Below are positions 1-9,512 of a stretch of DNA of 64,000 nt, piece by piece (position 1 is the first letter of the stretch; each line of letters starts with the position of its first letter). Under the pieces are notes generated by a model that searched no databases, was not told the DNA's origin, and saw nothing but the letters and a program-made list of their open reading frames with translations. The translations under genes were made by a program, and so were the position numbers. Source of the stretch: Caulochytrium protostelioides (Eukaryota; Chytridiomycota; Caulochytriomycetes; Caulochytriales; Caulochytriaceae); NCBI GenBank assembly GCA_003615045.1, contig ML014119.1, positions 62,001-126,000 on the forward strand. Reading direction: 5' to 3'.

Positions 1-2
1 GC

Positions 3-866
3 ACTTGGCCCCCAGCTCAGTCCCAAAACAAGCAAACCGATCTCGACCATTTGAGCGGGTCCGCGCGGCTCTCGATGCACGGCGATTCGTTTATCGGGGT
101 GTTCGCCTGCCTCAAAGAAAACGCTGCCCACGTTCAACGGTACACGGGAGCCTCGGCCAAAGGCCTGAATAACCCGGCCTCGAAAATGGGGTTTGGGAAT
201 AGTCTCGTCGAAAGCATCCAGAAAGTACAGCCTCAATACGTGATGCTCTTCTTTGGGAACGTCGATATCAACATTAACTACCCGTTCGATATTTGCACGA
301 AGGGCCTCGTTGCGCTCTCCGGCAAGAATTTTGTTGACAAAGTCTACGACGAGTATACCGCGTTCATTGAGCGCAAGATCCTCACCCGACTCAAAGGCTT
401 CGGGACAAACAGCGCTGAGGAGTGCCTAAAGACAGTCTACATTGCCGCGGCGCTGATGCCGGTTATCCAAGACAAGGACCTCCCCAAGGCGATTGAGAAA
501 TACAGCATTAAAGGCGACAGACCTGGGCTAAAGATGCGCACGGTGCAGGACGTTCATCTTTTCAACCAGGAAGAGCGTCGCAAGATGGTCATCTATTTTA
601 ACAAGCGCTTGGAGGAGTTCTGCAGCAGATTTAAGCACGTCCAGTACGTAGACATCAACCCGGAACTCACGCGAGACAACAACAACAGTTTCATCCATCC
701 CCAGTTCCTCTCGCAGGACTTGACGAACATCCACGTGCTGTGGGAGCCGACCATCAAGTTTTGGATCCCCCACCTCAAGGAGGCGGGGCTCAACGAGAAC
801 AGTATAAAGTCAGAGGATGAACTCATGAGGGCGTCCCGCGATTATGCGGGGCGCCGAGGAAAGTAA
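3..866 (+). CDS. SGNH/GDSL-like hydrolase domain protein (5'-partial)
   Basis: The reading frame is open to the left edge of the window, so the gene probably starts outside it. The first in-frame ATG is at 75 and would give 263 aa. Seen, numbering from that ATG: a Gly-Asp-Ser block (MHGDSF, Ser5), a hydrophobic strand followed by FFGNVD that fits the block with an N or E before D in capsule and sugar SGNH proteins, and a C-terminal DLTNIH (Asp215, His220) that fits the Asp-x-x-(x)-His catalytic pair. Family knowledge: SGNH enzymes are Ser-His hydrolases or acyltransferases of sugars and lipids. There is no signal peptide in the visible part. The gene is convergent with the tetraspan gene to the right. 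The substrate is unknown, and a non-catalytic relative is possible because the blocks are only loosely matched. Confidence 0.6.
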   Translation, partial: TWPPAQSQNKQTDLDHLSGSARLSMHGDSFIGVFACLKENAAHVQRYTGASAKGLNNPASKMGFGNSLVESIQKVQPQYVMLFFGNVDININYPFDICTKGLVALSGKNFVDKVYDEYTAFIERKILTRLKGFGTNSAEECLKTVYIAAALMPVIQDKDLPKAIEKYSIKGDRPGLKMRTVQDVHLFNQEERRKMVIYFNKRLEEFCSRFKHVQYVDINPELTRDNNNSFIHPQFLSQDLTNIHVLWEPTIKFWIPHLKEAGLNENSIKSEDELMRASRDYAGRRGK

Positions 867-1181
867 TCACTAATACCACCAAGATGTGCCTGGTCTGGCC
901 TGGCCAACCGCGAAGTGTGACAGGTCCATGGCAACCGGGGCCGCCGTAGCGCTCGCCTCCGACTCGAGACTGGCGTGAGCGCTGTGTGCATTTCCGTGCT
1001 TGACGCTGCTTTGGCATGCGCATAGCGCGGCCGGCCATCGACCACGATGCGGCCTTATCGCGTCTCAACACAAACATCATTTATTATTGCTTTCATTGGA
1101 AATTCGTCCTCGTGATCGAGATCGGCATCCCTCATGAGAACGCGCGTGGCTCGGCAGCCTTGGCCGCGCGAGAGGGCCAGA
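867..1181. other. Convergent intergenic spacer
   Basis: This is the shared 3' region of two convergent genes. It holds an AT-richer stretch around 1070-1100 that may carry polyadenylation signals. No gene is seen. Confidence 0.5.
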
Positions 1182-3518
1182 TCACGGCGGGACCCCGGTG
1201 CGATCGCCCGCATCGACGACGGGGATGCTCGCGACGGCGTCGCCGTCGCCTGCGCGCTCGACGGCGCCGTCCCGCGGCGCACTCGCCGGATGGCGCTGGT
1301 GGAGCTGGGTCGCGCCGGGCGACGTGGGGCTGCGGCGCGCCGTCGCCACGGGGGACGTGGCGGCGGGGGCGACCGCCATCGCGGGCGTCGGCGTGCTGGC
1401 GGCGGGGCTTTGGGGCGTGTGCGGCAATCCAGCTCCCATCGTGCCGTGCAAAAAGCGATCGTCGTCGTTGCCGTCGGTGTCGTCGTTGCCGTCGCTGCCG
1501 TCGTTGTCGTGGGAGCTGCGGGGCTCGTGCTGGACCTGGTGGACCATCTCGCGGCCGACCTCATGGTCGGACTCGTGGTCGCTCCCGTGGTCACTGACGG
1601 TCGCTTGAGAGCGCATGGAGTACCTGCGTTGGAGGCGCTGGCGGTAGAAGGAAGAGATGAGTTTGCCGCGCGTGGCGTGGAAGAGCGAAAAGAAGACCAG
1701 ACAGGAGGCGCCGAGCACGAGCCCCCAGGCGAGGCCCAGGTGACCGTCCGGGTAGTAGCGGCGGCGGATGACGGCGACCAGGATGAGCGCGGACCACTGG
1801 ATCACGGCCGTGACGGTCATCATGCAGCCAAAGAAGCGGCGGTGGTTGCGGCTGTTAGCACGCGGCTTGAGGCCCGTGATGGTCTCGCAGCCGAGCAGGC
1901 TGATGAACAGCAGTACGCAGCTCACGATCGTCAGGATCGCGGCGACCTGATTCATGATGCAAAGGTCGTTGCCTGCGCCGCAGGTCTGGTTGACCTCCGT
2001 GTCGAGACAACCGGACAGGCCGTGCAGCTGCAGGTCGGGGTCCTCCGCGATGCGATGCGCGGGCTGCGGCACGGGCGCCAGCAGTATCTCCTTCGTATGG
2101 CCGTCCTGCGGACACACCTCAAAGAACCCCATTTTCACGGCCGGCGTCAGGATCCACGCGCGCAGGCCGAGCGCCACGAGCGTCACGACGAGCAGCGTCA
2201 GGTGCAGCACCGCCGAGACCCACCGCACCGTCCAGTACGTCCGGTCGTACTGCTCATCGGGCGTCAGCAGCGACCATGGCCGCACCTGCCACGACCGCCG
2301 TCGCTGTTGCTTCGAGCGACGGTGGCCGCCGCGGGGGCGCCGCGCGTGGCCTTTGGACGCGCCGCTGCCGTCGCGCGGCGAAGGGCCGCCGCTGCCGCTA
2401 CCGCTTGCTTTCGCGTCCACGGCCGACGGCAGCAGCGTCGCGTCCGACGGATTGGGCCGCGCCAGCGACCGTCGCGCCGTCGGACTCGTGTCGCTCATGC
2501 CGGACTTCTCTGGCGACGGCGAGAGCAAGGGCGACAGAGACGGCGAGGGCACGAGACCTGGGTCCGTCGAGAGGAGACCAGCCGCCGTGGCCGACGAGCC
2601 GGCTGGGGCGGGATCCGGGTAGCGCAGCGCGGCGTCCGGATCCGCCGCCGCCTCGTGGCCGTGGCTGGGGCCGCGACGATGGTGGTGGTGGTGGTGATGG
2701 CTGGGGCCATGACTCTGGCTATGTCCGTGGGTATGCCCGTGGGTATGCCCATCGCCATGGCTGTGACCATGGCTGTGGCCATGGCTGTTGCTCGGCCCGT
2801 GGGTATGCCCGCGGTAGGCGACATCGTCGGGCCGCGCGGCGGCGGCGGCGGCGGCCTGGGATCCTGGCATGGGTGTGGGCGGCGGACGCCGTTGGGTGTG
2901 GGTGGCAGCGGAGGCCGAGTGCGGGTGATCGCCGGGCCCGAAGTGAGCGCGCGGCGAGGCCGATGCCAGCGCGGGCGACGGCACCATCACGGGCGCGGGG
3001 GTGGGGGTGCCGGGCGTCGGCGTCGGCGTCGTCATCGCGTTGGAGTTGACGGTGTCAACGGCGTCAACGGCGTCAGCAGTCAGCATGGCGTGAGCGACAT
3101 GCATGAGCGACCCCTCGCGCGGCGCCGTCGACCACGTGGTGGCGGCAGCCGGCGCTCGCAAAGTCCACCTGGGCGCTGCTGGAAGCCGCGGGAGGCCCGT
3201 GGTCGAGCGGGGAGCTCGTGCGACGACGTGGGGACGGTCGAACAACGCCGGCGCCAGACGTCGGCGGCGGCGCCGTCGTTGGGCGGTGTGCAGCCCGCCG
3301 TTCCGCGATGGGGCGGGTGAGCGCTGTCCGGCCGCGCCAGCGGCGGTGGCCGTCCAGGAGGCGCACTGTCGGTGTGGCGGGGGCGGGGGCGGCGGCGGCG
3401 GCGGCAGCGGCGGCGGCGGCGGCGACGGCGGCGGCGGCAGCGGCGGCGGCGACCACCGCCACTCGAACGCGCGCGGCGACGACGGTGTTGGGTGTGGGGT
3501 CTGGGTGTGCGTGACCAT
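1182..3518 (-). CDS. Tetraspan membrane protein with His-rich N-terminal half
   Basis: The ATG at 3518 gives 778 aa; an upstream in-frame extension lacks ATG. Seen: a long Pro/Ala/Ser-rich N-terminal region; a striking His-rich tract at about residues 239-286 (alternating HG/HS, then a run of seven His); basic residues; then four hydrophobic helices at about 430-452, 523-543, 564-584 and 593-613. The first extracytoplasmic loop carries at least four Cys and a possible N-glycosylation site (NQT). The tail is rich in Ser/Asp/His. A four-helix fold with a large Cys-bearing first loop recalls claudin/SUR7/PalI-type proteins of the fungal cortex, but no diagnostic motif fixes the family. The His tract resembles metal-binding loops of zinc transporters, yet the membrane part is not a CDF or ZIP fold. 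Function is unknown, with plasma-membrane location inferred. Confidence 0.6.
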   Translation of the reverse strand: MVTHTQTPHPTPSSPRAFEWRWSPPPLPPPPSPPPPPLPPPPPPPPPPHRQCASWTATAAGAAGQRSPAPSRNGGLHTAQRRRRRRRLAPALFDRPHVVARAPRSTTGLPRLPAAPRWTLRAPAAATTWSTAPREGSLMHVAHAMLTADAVDAVDTVNSNAMTTPTPTPGTPTPAPVMVPSPALASASPRAHFGPGDHPHSASAATHTQRRPPPTPMPGSQAAAAAAARPDDVAYRGHTHGPSNSHGHSHGHSHGDGHTHGHTHGHSQSHGPSHHHHHHHRRGPSHGHEAAADPDAALRYPDPAPAGSSATAAGLLSTDPGLVPSPSLSPLLSPSPEKSGMSDTSPTARRSLARPNPSDATLLPSAVDAKASGSGSGGPSPRDGSGASKGHARRPRGGHRRSKQQRRRSWQVRPWSLLTPDEQYDRTYWTVRWVSAVLHLTLLVVTLVALGLRAWILTPAVKMGFFEVCPQDGHTKEILLAPVPQPAHRIAEDPDLQLHGLSGCLDTEVNQTCGAGNDLCIMNQVAAILTIVSCVLLFISLLGCETITGLKPRANSRNHRRFFGCMMTVTAVIQWSALILVAVIRRRYYPDGHLGLAWGLVLGASCLVFFSLFHATRGKLISSFYRQRLQRRYSMRSQATVSDHGSDHESDHEVGREMVHQVQHEPRSSHDNDGSDGNDDTDGNDDDRFLHGTMGAGLPHTPQSPAASTPTPAMAVAPAATSPVATARRSPTSPGATQLHQRHPASAPRDGAVERAGDGDAVASIPVVDAGDRTGVPP

Positions 3519-5050
3519 GAATGGGCCGACTGGAGCGGCCGACAGCCGCACGAGCGCCCGGCGGCAGCGACGGCAGGCAGGATCGGCGGCACCGATGGCG
3601 CCTCAACCACACGCGTGGACGACCGACGGCGTTACCTCATGCTGCACCTACGCGCTCTTGGCGATCACGGCACGTCGTGGCGTCCACGGTCTGTCCCGAT
3701 GGTCGACGGTCGCCTGACCACCAATGGGCGATCTCACCGCATGGGTGGCACGACCGCGGTGGGTGACCAAGATGCCGAGGTGGCTGGCGAGGCGAGCGGA
3801 CGGAAGGGCGGCTGACCATGCGTCGGAGGGGAATCGCGCACCCGAGGATAACGACGTCGATCGTTCGATGCCAAGAACCCCGAGGTCGCGGCAATGCCTG
3901 ATGCCCTGGCTGCAACGCCTCATGCATGGGTTGTCGTGCTCGGCGAGATGATGGGACGGGATGGGAATCGCCGGTCTCATGCAGTGGGATCAGCTCGTCG
4001 CACGTGGAAGCAGAGGGCCAAGCGAGCGGTTTCATACCAGCAGCAGCAGCAGCTCCCGGGCATGCATGGGTGCGAATGGCCGAAGAACAGCCAGGTGGGC
4101 CAGGCGAGAGAAAACGTCAATCCGGCACGTCAGTCTCCGGGGGCGCCACATGCTGATCATACCATTGTCTTTTCTCCTGATGCCTGAAATAGCCGATCCA
4201 TGCTTGGAAAGTGCCTGATCACGCACGGCTCTGCTGTTTCAAACAAACGACCATACGGTGGTTTATTGGCCAGCGACAGCCGACCCGCGTGGAGGAAGCG
4301 CATGATCAGCATCATCGCTGCGGCTCCCCCGGCGGTGTCCGCATCGTTTCCAGCGACAAACGCGGTCCAGCGTGGGCGAGGCAGCCACCCGATTCAGGAA
4401 GAGACGGGTGGCAGTATCATCCGCGTGTTCGTGATCCGCTCCGTCGTCCCCGTTCCATCATCGTTTCGTTGTTTTTCGCTCTGATGCAATACCCGCCCGG
4501 CTCTTCGCTTCTTGGTTGCTTTGCAGCCGGTCGAAAAGCCCATCGGCGCCGTCGTGCCGGGCGCCGGCCTTCAAATGACGTTGCGGGCGCAGCCCGGGCG
4601 TGGCCGTGCTCAGCCGAGGTCGATGGACGGCATCGACTGGACCCTCTGCGACGAGGGGTCTACAAGACGATACCGCCATCGTCACCATCGCTGCCGTCGC
4701 TGCCGCGAGCGTCGCTGCCGCCGCTTGGCTCAGCGCGGCGACCACGATCCAAGCAACGCGCGGATCCTTGACCGGCGGCGCCGTGACCCCCACGACGGCC
4801 CTGCCCTCTTCAACAATGCCAACGGCCGCTGTATCGGCCCTCCTGAAGCCCTCCCCACGCGTTCTCAGCGAGCCGACACGGGCCGAGATAACCTCCGAAC
4901 CACGTGCGGCTCTCGCCCCGTCGGTGTGCTGGCCATCGTGAAGAGCAGCTGATCCGGCTGCGCCGCGAGCCACGCACCGCGCCGCTGCCTCCCGGCCTCC
5001 ATCGCGGCCGTGCGCGTGGGGTTCACGCAGACGCGGTCGCCCGTCGCGCG
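3519..5050. other. Divergent intergenic region (1.5 kb)
   Basis: This lies between two divergently transcribed genes and must hold both promoters. GC is lower around 4140-4300 and 4430-4500 than in the flanking genes. Only short overlapping frames are present and none resembles a known family. A short CAG run lies near 4039-4052. Confidence 0.5.
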
Positions 5051-8000
5051 ATGGTCAGCAAGAGGCAGCGCCGCAAAGCGGCTCGCGGTGGCACGACGCC
5101 GCCGCGGCGTGAGGCGACGGATGCGCCCGCCCCGCCGGCGCCAACCGTCGTGGCCGCCGCCATGCCGCCGTCACCGCCGCCCGTGCCGCCGCCGCTGCTC
5201 GCGCTCAATGCGCCGACCGCAGTCACGGGTGCTGCGATCGGGGCCCCCGATGGCGATGCAGAGGACGAAGCGCTGATGACTGTGACAGCACCCACATTTC
5301 AACGCGGCGCCATGCGCGCCGTGGACGACGGCGGCACCCTCTCGGCGACACCCATCAGCGATCCGCCGGCGCAGGATGCCGCCACCGCCGCCGCCATCAG
5401 CGATCCACCGGCGCCGTACGACGCGGCGTTCACGCCGACAACGCGCCGTCGCGACGTCCCAGAGCCCGATGACGATCGTGCTCCCGATCACGCGGCCGAT
5501 CGGGGGCATGCCGCCGATGGCGCGCCGACCCCGGACAGGGCCGACCGGTTCCTCACCCCGTCGTCGCCCTCGTTGACGGAGCCATCGCAGCGCCATGGGA
5601 CGTCCCCCGCCGCCGCCGCGGCCCCGGAGCCTGCCGTCGCTGCGGACGCCGTCAACGCCGCCGTCAACGCCGCCGCCGCCGCCATCACCGACGCCGTCGT
5701 CGGTCTCGTCGCTGATGAGGATGCTGAGGACGCGACCGGATTCGCCACGTTCGGCGCGCAGCCGCCCGCGGCATCCGCCACAGACCCCGCGGCCGCGACC
5801 GCCGTGCGCCGCGAAATCCCCATGAGCGGCGACAGCCGTGGCGTGGGCGGCGCCGACGGGCCTGCGGATGCCGATTTGACGGCCCAACGGGCACCGCTGC
5901 CCGACGTGGACGACGTGCTGCGTGACGCATCCGCGAGCCTCGACTTCGAGCCCACGTTGCTGGCTTCCGAGCCGTCCTCGCCGCTGAGCGGGATGATGCG
6001 TCGCCCGAGGCTGACCGGCGCCCCCGAGGCCGACGGCGGCGGCAACGGCCTTAGCGGCAACCTGAGAAGCGACTCCGCCGGCGGTCGTGGCGGCAGCGTC
6101 GACGATGGGAGCGCGAAACACTCGCGGCGGTCGCCCCATCAAACGGCAGGCGTCGTCGGCGAACCCGCGTCCGGCCGCGGCGATGTCTCGCCGACGCCGA
6201 CGCCTCCGATGCCCATCGCGGCGGAACCCGCCGCCGCGCTCGCCCTCCCGGCGGCCGCCGCCGACGCCCCCGCAGTGGGATCAGCGGCCCTGTTGGCCGT
6301 CGTCCCGGTCTCGCCCTCCTCCTCGCTGGGTATCGAAGAGCCGCTGCGCGCCGTCGGCCACTTTCTCACCGACACCCTGCCCCAGACCATCGCCGCCTAT
6401 GTTCACGAGTACTCCGAGCCGTCGCCCTCGTCGTCGCCCGTACTCGATGAGGCCCGTCGGCGCGGCCATGTGATGCTGCCCGCTTACACGTCGGCACCAC
6501 CGCGCGCGCCGCAGCTGGCCGCCGCCGACCTCTCGCAGCACCCCGTCGATCCGGCAGCGACCACTGCGGGCGGCGCCGGCGTCTCAGCATTGGCGGCCAT
6601 CTCGGCACTGGCCGCTGCGACCCTGCCCTCGACCTCCCCCGGGCCGCCGCTGCCCGCCCGCCATCACCCGCATTCCGCCGGCGCCGACACGGGCTTCCCG
6701 GCCGCCGACCTGGCGCCGCCTGGCTTCGACGGCGATGCCGCTGCGCTCTCGCCGATCTCCCCGCCCGTCCGGATCCCGGCCCAGCCCCAGGCGACATCTC
6801 CACGTGCGGGCCACGCGCCGGTGGACGACGTGCCCGACTACGAGCGCGAGGCGAAGGCCATCGCGCGGCTCTACCGACGCAGTATGGCGCGGCTCCGCGG
6901 CGCGCCGGCGGATGGCGTGGGGCGCCGCAGCGGCGACGCCGATGCCGACGCCGACGCCGACGCCGATGCCGACGCCATTCACCGCGATGTTCTGGCCGAA
7001 AGCATCGCCATCGTCCAGGGCCACGGCGCGGCCGCCGTCCGCCGGCCCGTCTCGGTGCCATCCGCCGAGCCGGCGGTCGTCTCGTCGTCCTCATGCGCCT
7101 CGGCGGCGTCCTGGGCGGCGCCGTCCCCGGGCCGCCTGCCGGGTCGCCGGACCGTCCCGCCGCGCCCCTCCATGGCGGCCTTGTTGGCGCCGTCTGCCGG
7201 CGCCGCGGCGTCGCCGACTGCGTCGCCGACCGCGTCGCCGACCGCCGCGCCGACCGGACCCAGTTTGTCACGCCGCGGCACTCAGCCGGCCGTGACGGCC
7301 GCAGCCCACGGCCACCAAAGCGGCCGCGTCCGTCCCGCGGACCCGCGCGCGCTGCGCGCCGCGGCGTCGGCCTGTGCGACGGCGGCCGGCGCAGGTCCGG
7401 AGGTGCCGGCTGACGGCGGCGCGCCCGCGGCCGCCGCCGAGGACGGCGCGCTGCCGTCGCCGCTGCCGCTGCCGCCGCTGCCGCCCGCGCCGCGGGACGA
7501 GGTCGTGTGGCGCTGCGTGTTCACGGGCATGCTGCTGTGCGGCGCGTACGGGCTCCCGCCGTGGTCGTGGATGACGGCGTTCTGGCGGGCCCGGCTCGGT
7601 GGTGCGATCACGTTCGTCGTGGCGGCGGGCGCGTCGTGGGCGCTCGGCCTGACGCTGGCCGCGAGCCACATCGCCGTCCGGCGCGCGGCCGGCGCCGTGC
7701 TCACGCGCCTCGCCCAGCCCGAGTTCATGCTGCTCTATGCCGTTCTCGGCCTGCTCTGGGTGGCGCAGCGCCTGCTGCCCACGCTTTTCTGGGCCCTCCA
7801 CCAGATGGTCTTCCGCGTCCCCGTCTTCGGCGTCCTGACGACCCTGTTCGTGCTGGCGAGCCTCACGGCCGTGAGCGTCGGCGCGGGCCTCGTGGTGCTG
7901 GGCGTCATCGCCTGGGACATGAGCGCCGAGATGCACCACGGCCTGATGGGCGTCTGGCGCTGGCTCATCCACCCCTCGTCGCCGGCGCCGTCGCCGGCGT

Positions 8001-8932
8001 CGCGCCGGCGCCCGCGGCTGCTGCGGCCGCCCCCTCTCGATGTTGGAGGCCGCCGACCGCGTCGCTCGCGCCGTGGTCCGTCGTCGCGGCTGGCTCGGCG
8101 GCTGCCTCCGATGGCGGTCGCATCAGCGTCATGCTCGGGCTCGGGCGTCGAGGGCGATGCGCCGTATGAGCGGCGTGCGTCCCGCGGCCAACGCGTGGAC
8201 GCGCTGCGCCTGCCGCGGATCCCCCGACGGGACCGCCCGGGCCGTGCTGGCGACGCCGGCGCGCCGTCGCTTCGAACGAGCCGGTCCCGTCGCGCCTCCC
8301 CGTCGTCCCCGTCCTTCTCGTCGGTCTCGGATCCGGACGCGGGCTGGTCGGACGCCGAGGGGGCACGGTCGGAGACCGCGGGCTCTCTGTCTGGTTTGGA
8401 GAGGGACGTTTTGTCGCTGACGAGTCAGAACAGCGACAGCGCGAGCGCCCGTGAGGGGCTTCCCAGCAGCGAGGACGACGCCAGCAGCAGCCGCGGCGGT
8501 CGGCGCCGCCGCCCGCGCGCCGCGCTGGCCGCCGCCCGTCGCTCCGGCCTCGGACCCACGGGTCGTTCCGATGCCCCACCGGACAGCCGCACCGGCGAGA
8601 GTGACAGCAGCCAAGATCTCAGTCTCAGGATTCCCAGCAGCATCACCAGCAGCATCACCAGCACCGGCAGCATCACCGGCAGCGACAGTGATAGCGGCAG
8701 CGACAGCGACATCAGCTGCAGCACGAGTGGCTCTCCTCCGCGCCGCCGGCCAGCCTTCGGCGAGCTGGAGCGCGGACGCGACGCGGACGGCGCGCAGGAT
8801 CACGTGGACCGCCGCCATGGCGCGTCGCGGCCGTCGGGCCGAGGCCCCACGCTGCCGCGGCCGTGCTTGATGGCGTCGTACCCCGTGCCGCCGGTGCACG
8901 ATGGGCCGTATGACCGATCGATTGGTGTGTAG
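5051..8932 (+). CDS. Large orphan multi-pass membrane protein with low-complexity ends
   Basis: The ATG at 5051 gives 1293 aa. Residues 1-810 are Pro/Ala/Asp-rich and probably disordered, with a (DA)n run from the hexamer repeat at 6934-6976 and a 12-bp repeat giving T-A-S-P units near 7206-7250. A compact hydrophobic block follows, with helices at about 815-835, 848-875, 891-916 and 924-957. The C-terminal 300 residues are first Arg/Pro-rich, then Ser/Asp-rich with many possible CK2-type sites (SSEDD, SDSDSGSDSD). No catalytic motif was recognised. The layout, long cytosolic tails around a four-helix core, suggests a membrane scaffold or regulator, but this is inference. An intron near 8000 cannot be excluded because other frames there are also open. 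The gene stands alone, upstream of HEN1 on the same strand. Confidence 0.6.
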   Translation: MVSKRQRRKAARGGTTPPRREATDAPAPPAPTVVAAAMPPSPPPVPPPLLALNAPTAVTGAAIGAPDGDAEDEALMTVTAPTFQRGAMRAVDDGGTLSATPISDPPAQDAATAAAISDPPAPYDAAFTPTTRRRDVPEPDDDRAPDHAADRGHAADGAPTPDRADRFLTPSSPSLTEPSQRHGTSPAAAAAPEPAVAADAVNAAVNAAAAAITDAVVGLVADEDAEDATGFATFGAQPPAASATDPAAATAVRREIPMSGDSRGVGGADGPADADLTAQRAPLPDVDDVLRDASASLDFEPTLLASEPSSPLSGMMRRPRLTGAPEADGGGNGLSGNLRSDSAGGRGGSVDDGSAKHSRRSPHQTAGVVGEPASGRGDVSPTPTPPMPIAAEPAAALALPAAAADAPAVGSAALLAVVPVSPSSSLGIEEPLRAVGHFLTDTLPQTIAAYVHEYSEPSPSSSPVLDEARRRGHVMLPAYTSAPPRAPQLAAADLSQHPVDPAATTAGGAGVSALAAISALAAATLPSTSPGPPLPARHHPHSAGADTGFPAADLAPPGFDGDAAALSPISPPVRIPAQPQATSPRAGHAPVDDVPDYEREAKAIARLYRRSMARLRGAPADGVGRRSGDADADADADADADAIHRDVLAESIAIVQGHGAAAVRRPVSVPSAEPAVVSSSSCASAASWAAPSPGRLPGRRTVPPRPSMAALLAPSAGAAASPTASPTASPTAAPTGPSLSRRGTQPAVTAAAHGHQSGRVRPADPRALRAAASACATAAGAGPEVPADGGAPAAAAEDGALPSPLPLPPLPPAPRDEVVWRCVFTGMLLCGAYGLPPWSWMTAFWRARLGGAITFVVAAGASWALGLTLAASHIAVRRAAGAVLTRLAQPEFMLLYAVLGLLWVAQRLLPTLFWALHQMVFRVPVFGVLTTLFVLASLTAVSVGAGLVVLGVIAWDMSAEMHHGLMGVWRWLIHPSSPAPSPASRRRPRLLRPPPLDVGGRRPRRSRRGPSSRLARRLPPMAVASASCSGSGVEGDAPYERRASRGQRVDALRLPRIPRRDRPGRAGDAGAPSLRTSRSRRASPSSPSFSSVSDPDAGWSDAEGARSETAGSLSGLERDVLSLTSQNSDSASAREGLPSSEDDASSSRGGRRRRPRAALAAARRSGLGPTGRSDAPPDSRTGESDSSQDLSLRIPSSITSSITSTGSITGSDSDSGSDSDISCSTSGSPPRRRPAFGELERGRDADGAQDHVDRRHGASRPSGRGPTLPRPCLMASYPVPPVHDGPYDRSIGV
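6934..6976 (+). repeat. GACGCC/GATGCC hexamer array in coding DNA
   Basis: About seven copies of a six-base unit encode alternating Asp-Ala in the orphan membrane protein. The same sequence family recurs at 11797-11856, 18437-18506 and 19722-19783. Confidence 0.85.
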
Positions 8933-9512
8933 ATCAATGTCAAGAGGTGGATGAACGTGACTGGCGAGGCGGGATCGACGTCAACGACGCGGCGCTGGCG
9001 TGCGCAGGAAGGAGGCGGCAGAGGAAAGCCGTCGCCGAGCGACCTGCTGCGCCACCGTGCTGCGCCCTGGGGCGGCATGGTCTCGGACAATCGGATGTTC
9101 GGAGAATCGGATGGTCGCGTCGGCCAAAGGCGCCGGTGTGGCTTTGTATCACCTCGCCGGCGCCATTTCCCCCGTTGTCTCGGCCGACGGCGCGGTTGCG
9201 CCCGCCACGGATCGTCGCGTCCCGCCGCTCGTTCACGGCCTCGCGCGTGGCATCGCCCGTCATGTCGTCGCCGTTAGCGTCCGATCGGCAGAGGCTCGTG
9301 GCGCGGTCGCAGTGCGGCCGCGGCGGCCGCGTCATCGGCGACGACGGCGGCGACGGCAGCACCGACGGTCCTGACGACGACGACGCGGAGTTGATCCATC
9401 CTTGTCTACGCGCGCGCCTGGCAGGGTCCCCCGGCGACCCGCTACGATCGTCCATCGCGTTTCTCCCATCCGCTTCTCCGCTCTCTGCCAGCCAACTGAT
9501 ACCGTCGCGGCC
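8933..9512. other. Intergenic region upstream of HEN1
   Basis: This is a tandem-gene spacer of 580 bp holding the 3' end of the upstream gene and the HEN1 promoter. No TATA element or convincing small gene is seen; it is GC-rich throughout. Confidence 0.45.

Noticed and set aside
1134-3320. 728-codon plus-strand frame
   Set aside because: It is antisense to the tetraspan gene, Arg/Gly/Ala-rich with no domain, whereas the minus strand shows four hydrophobic helices and ordered Cys.
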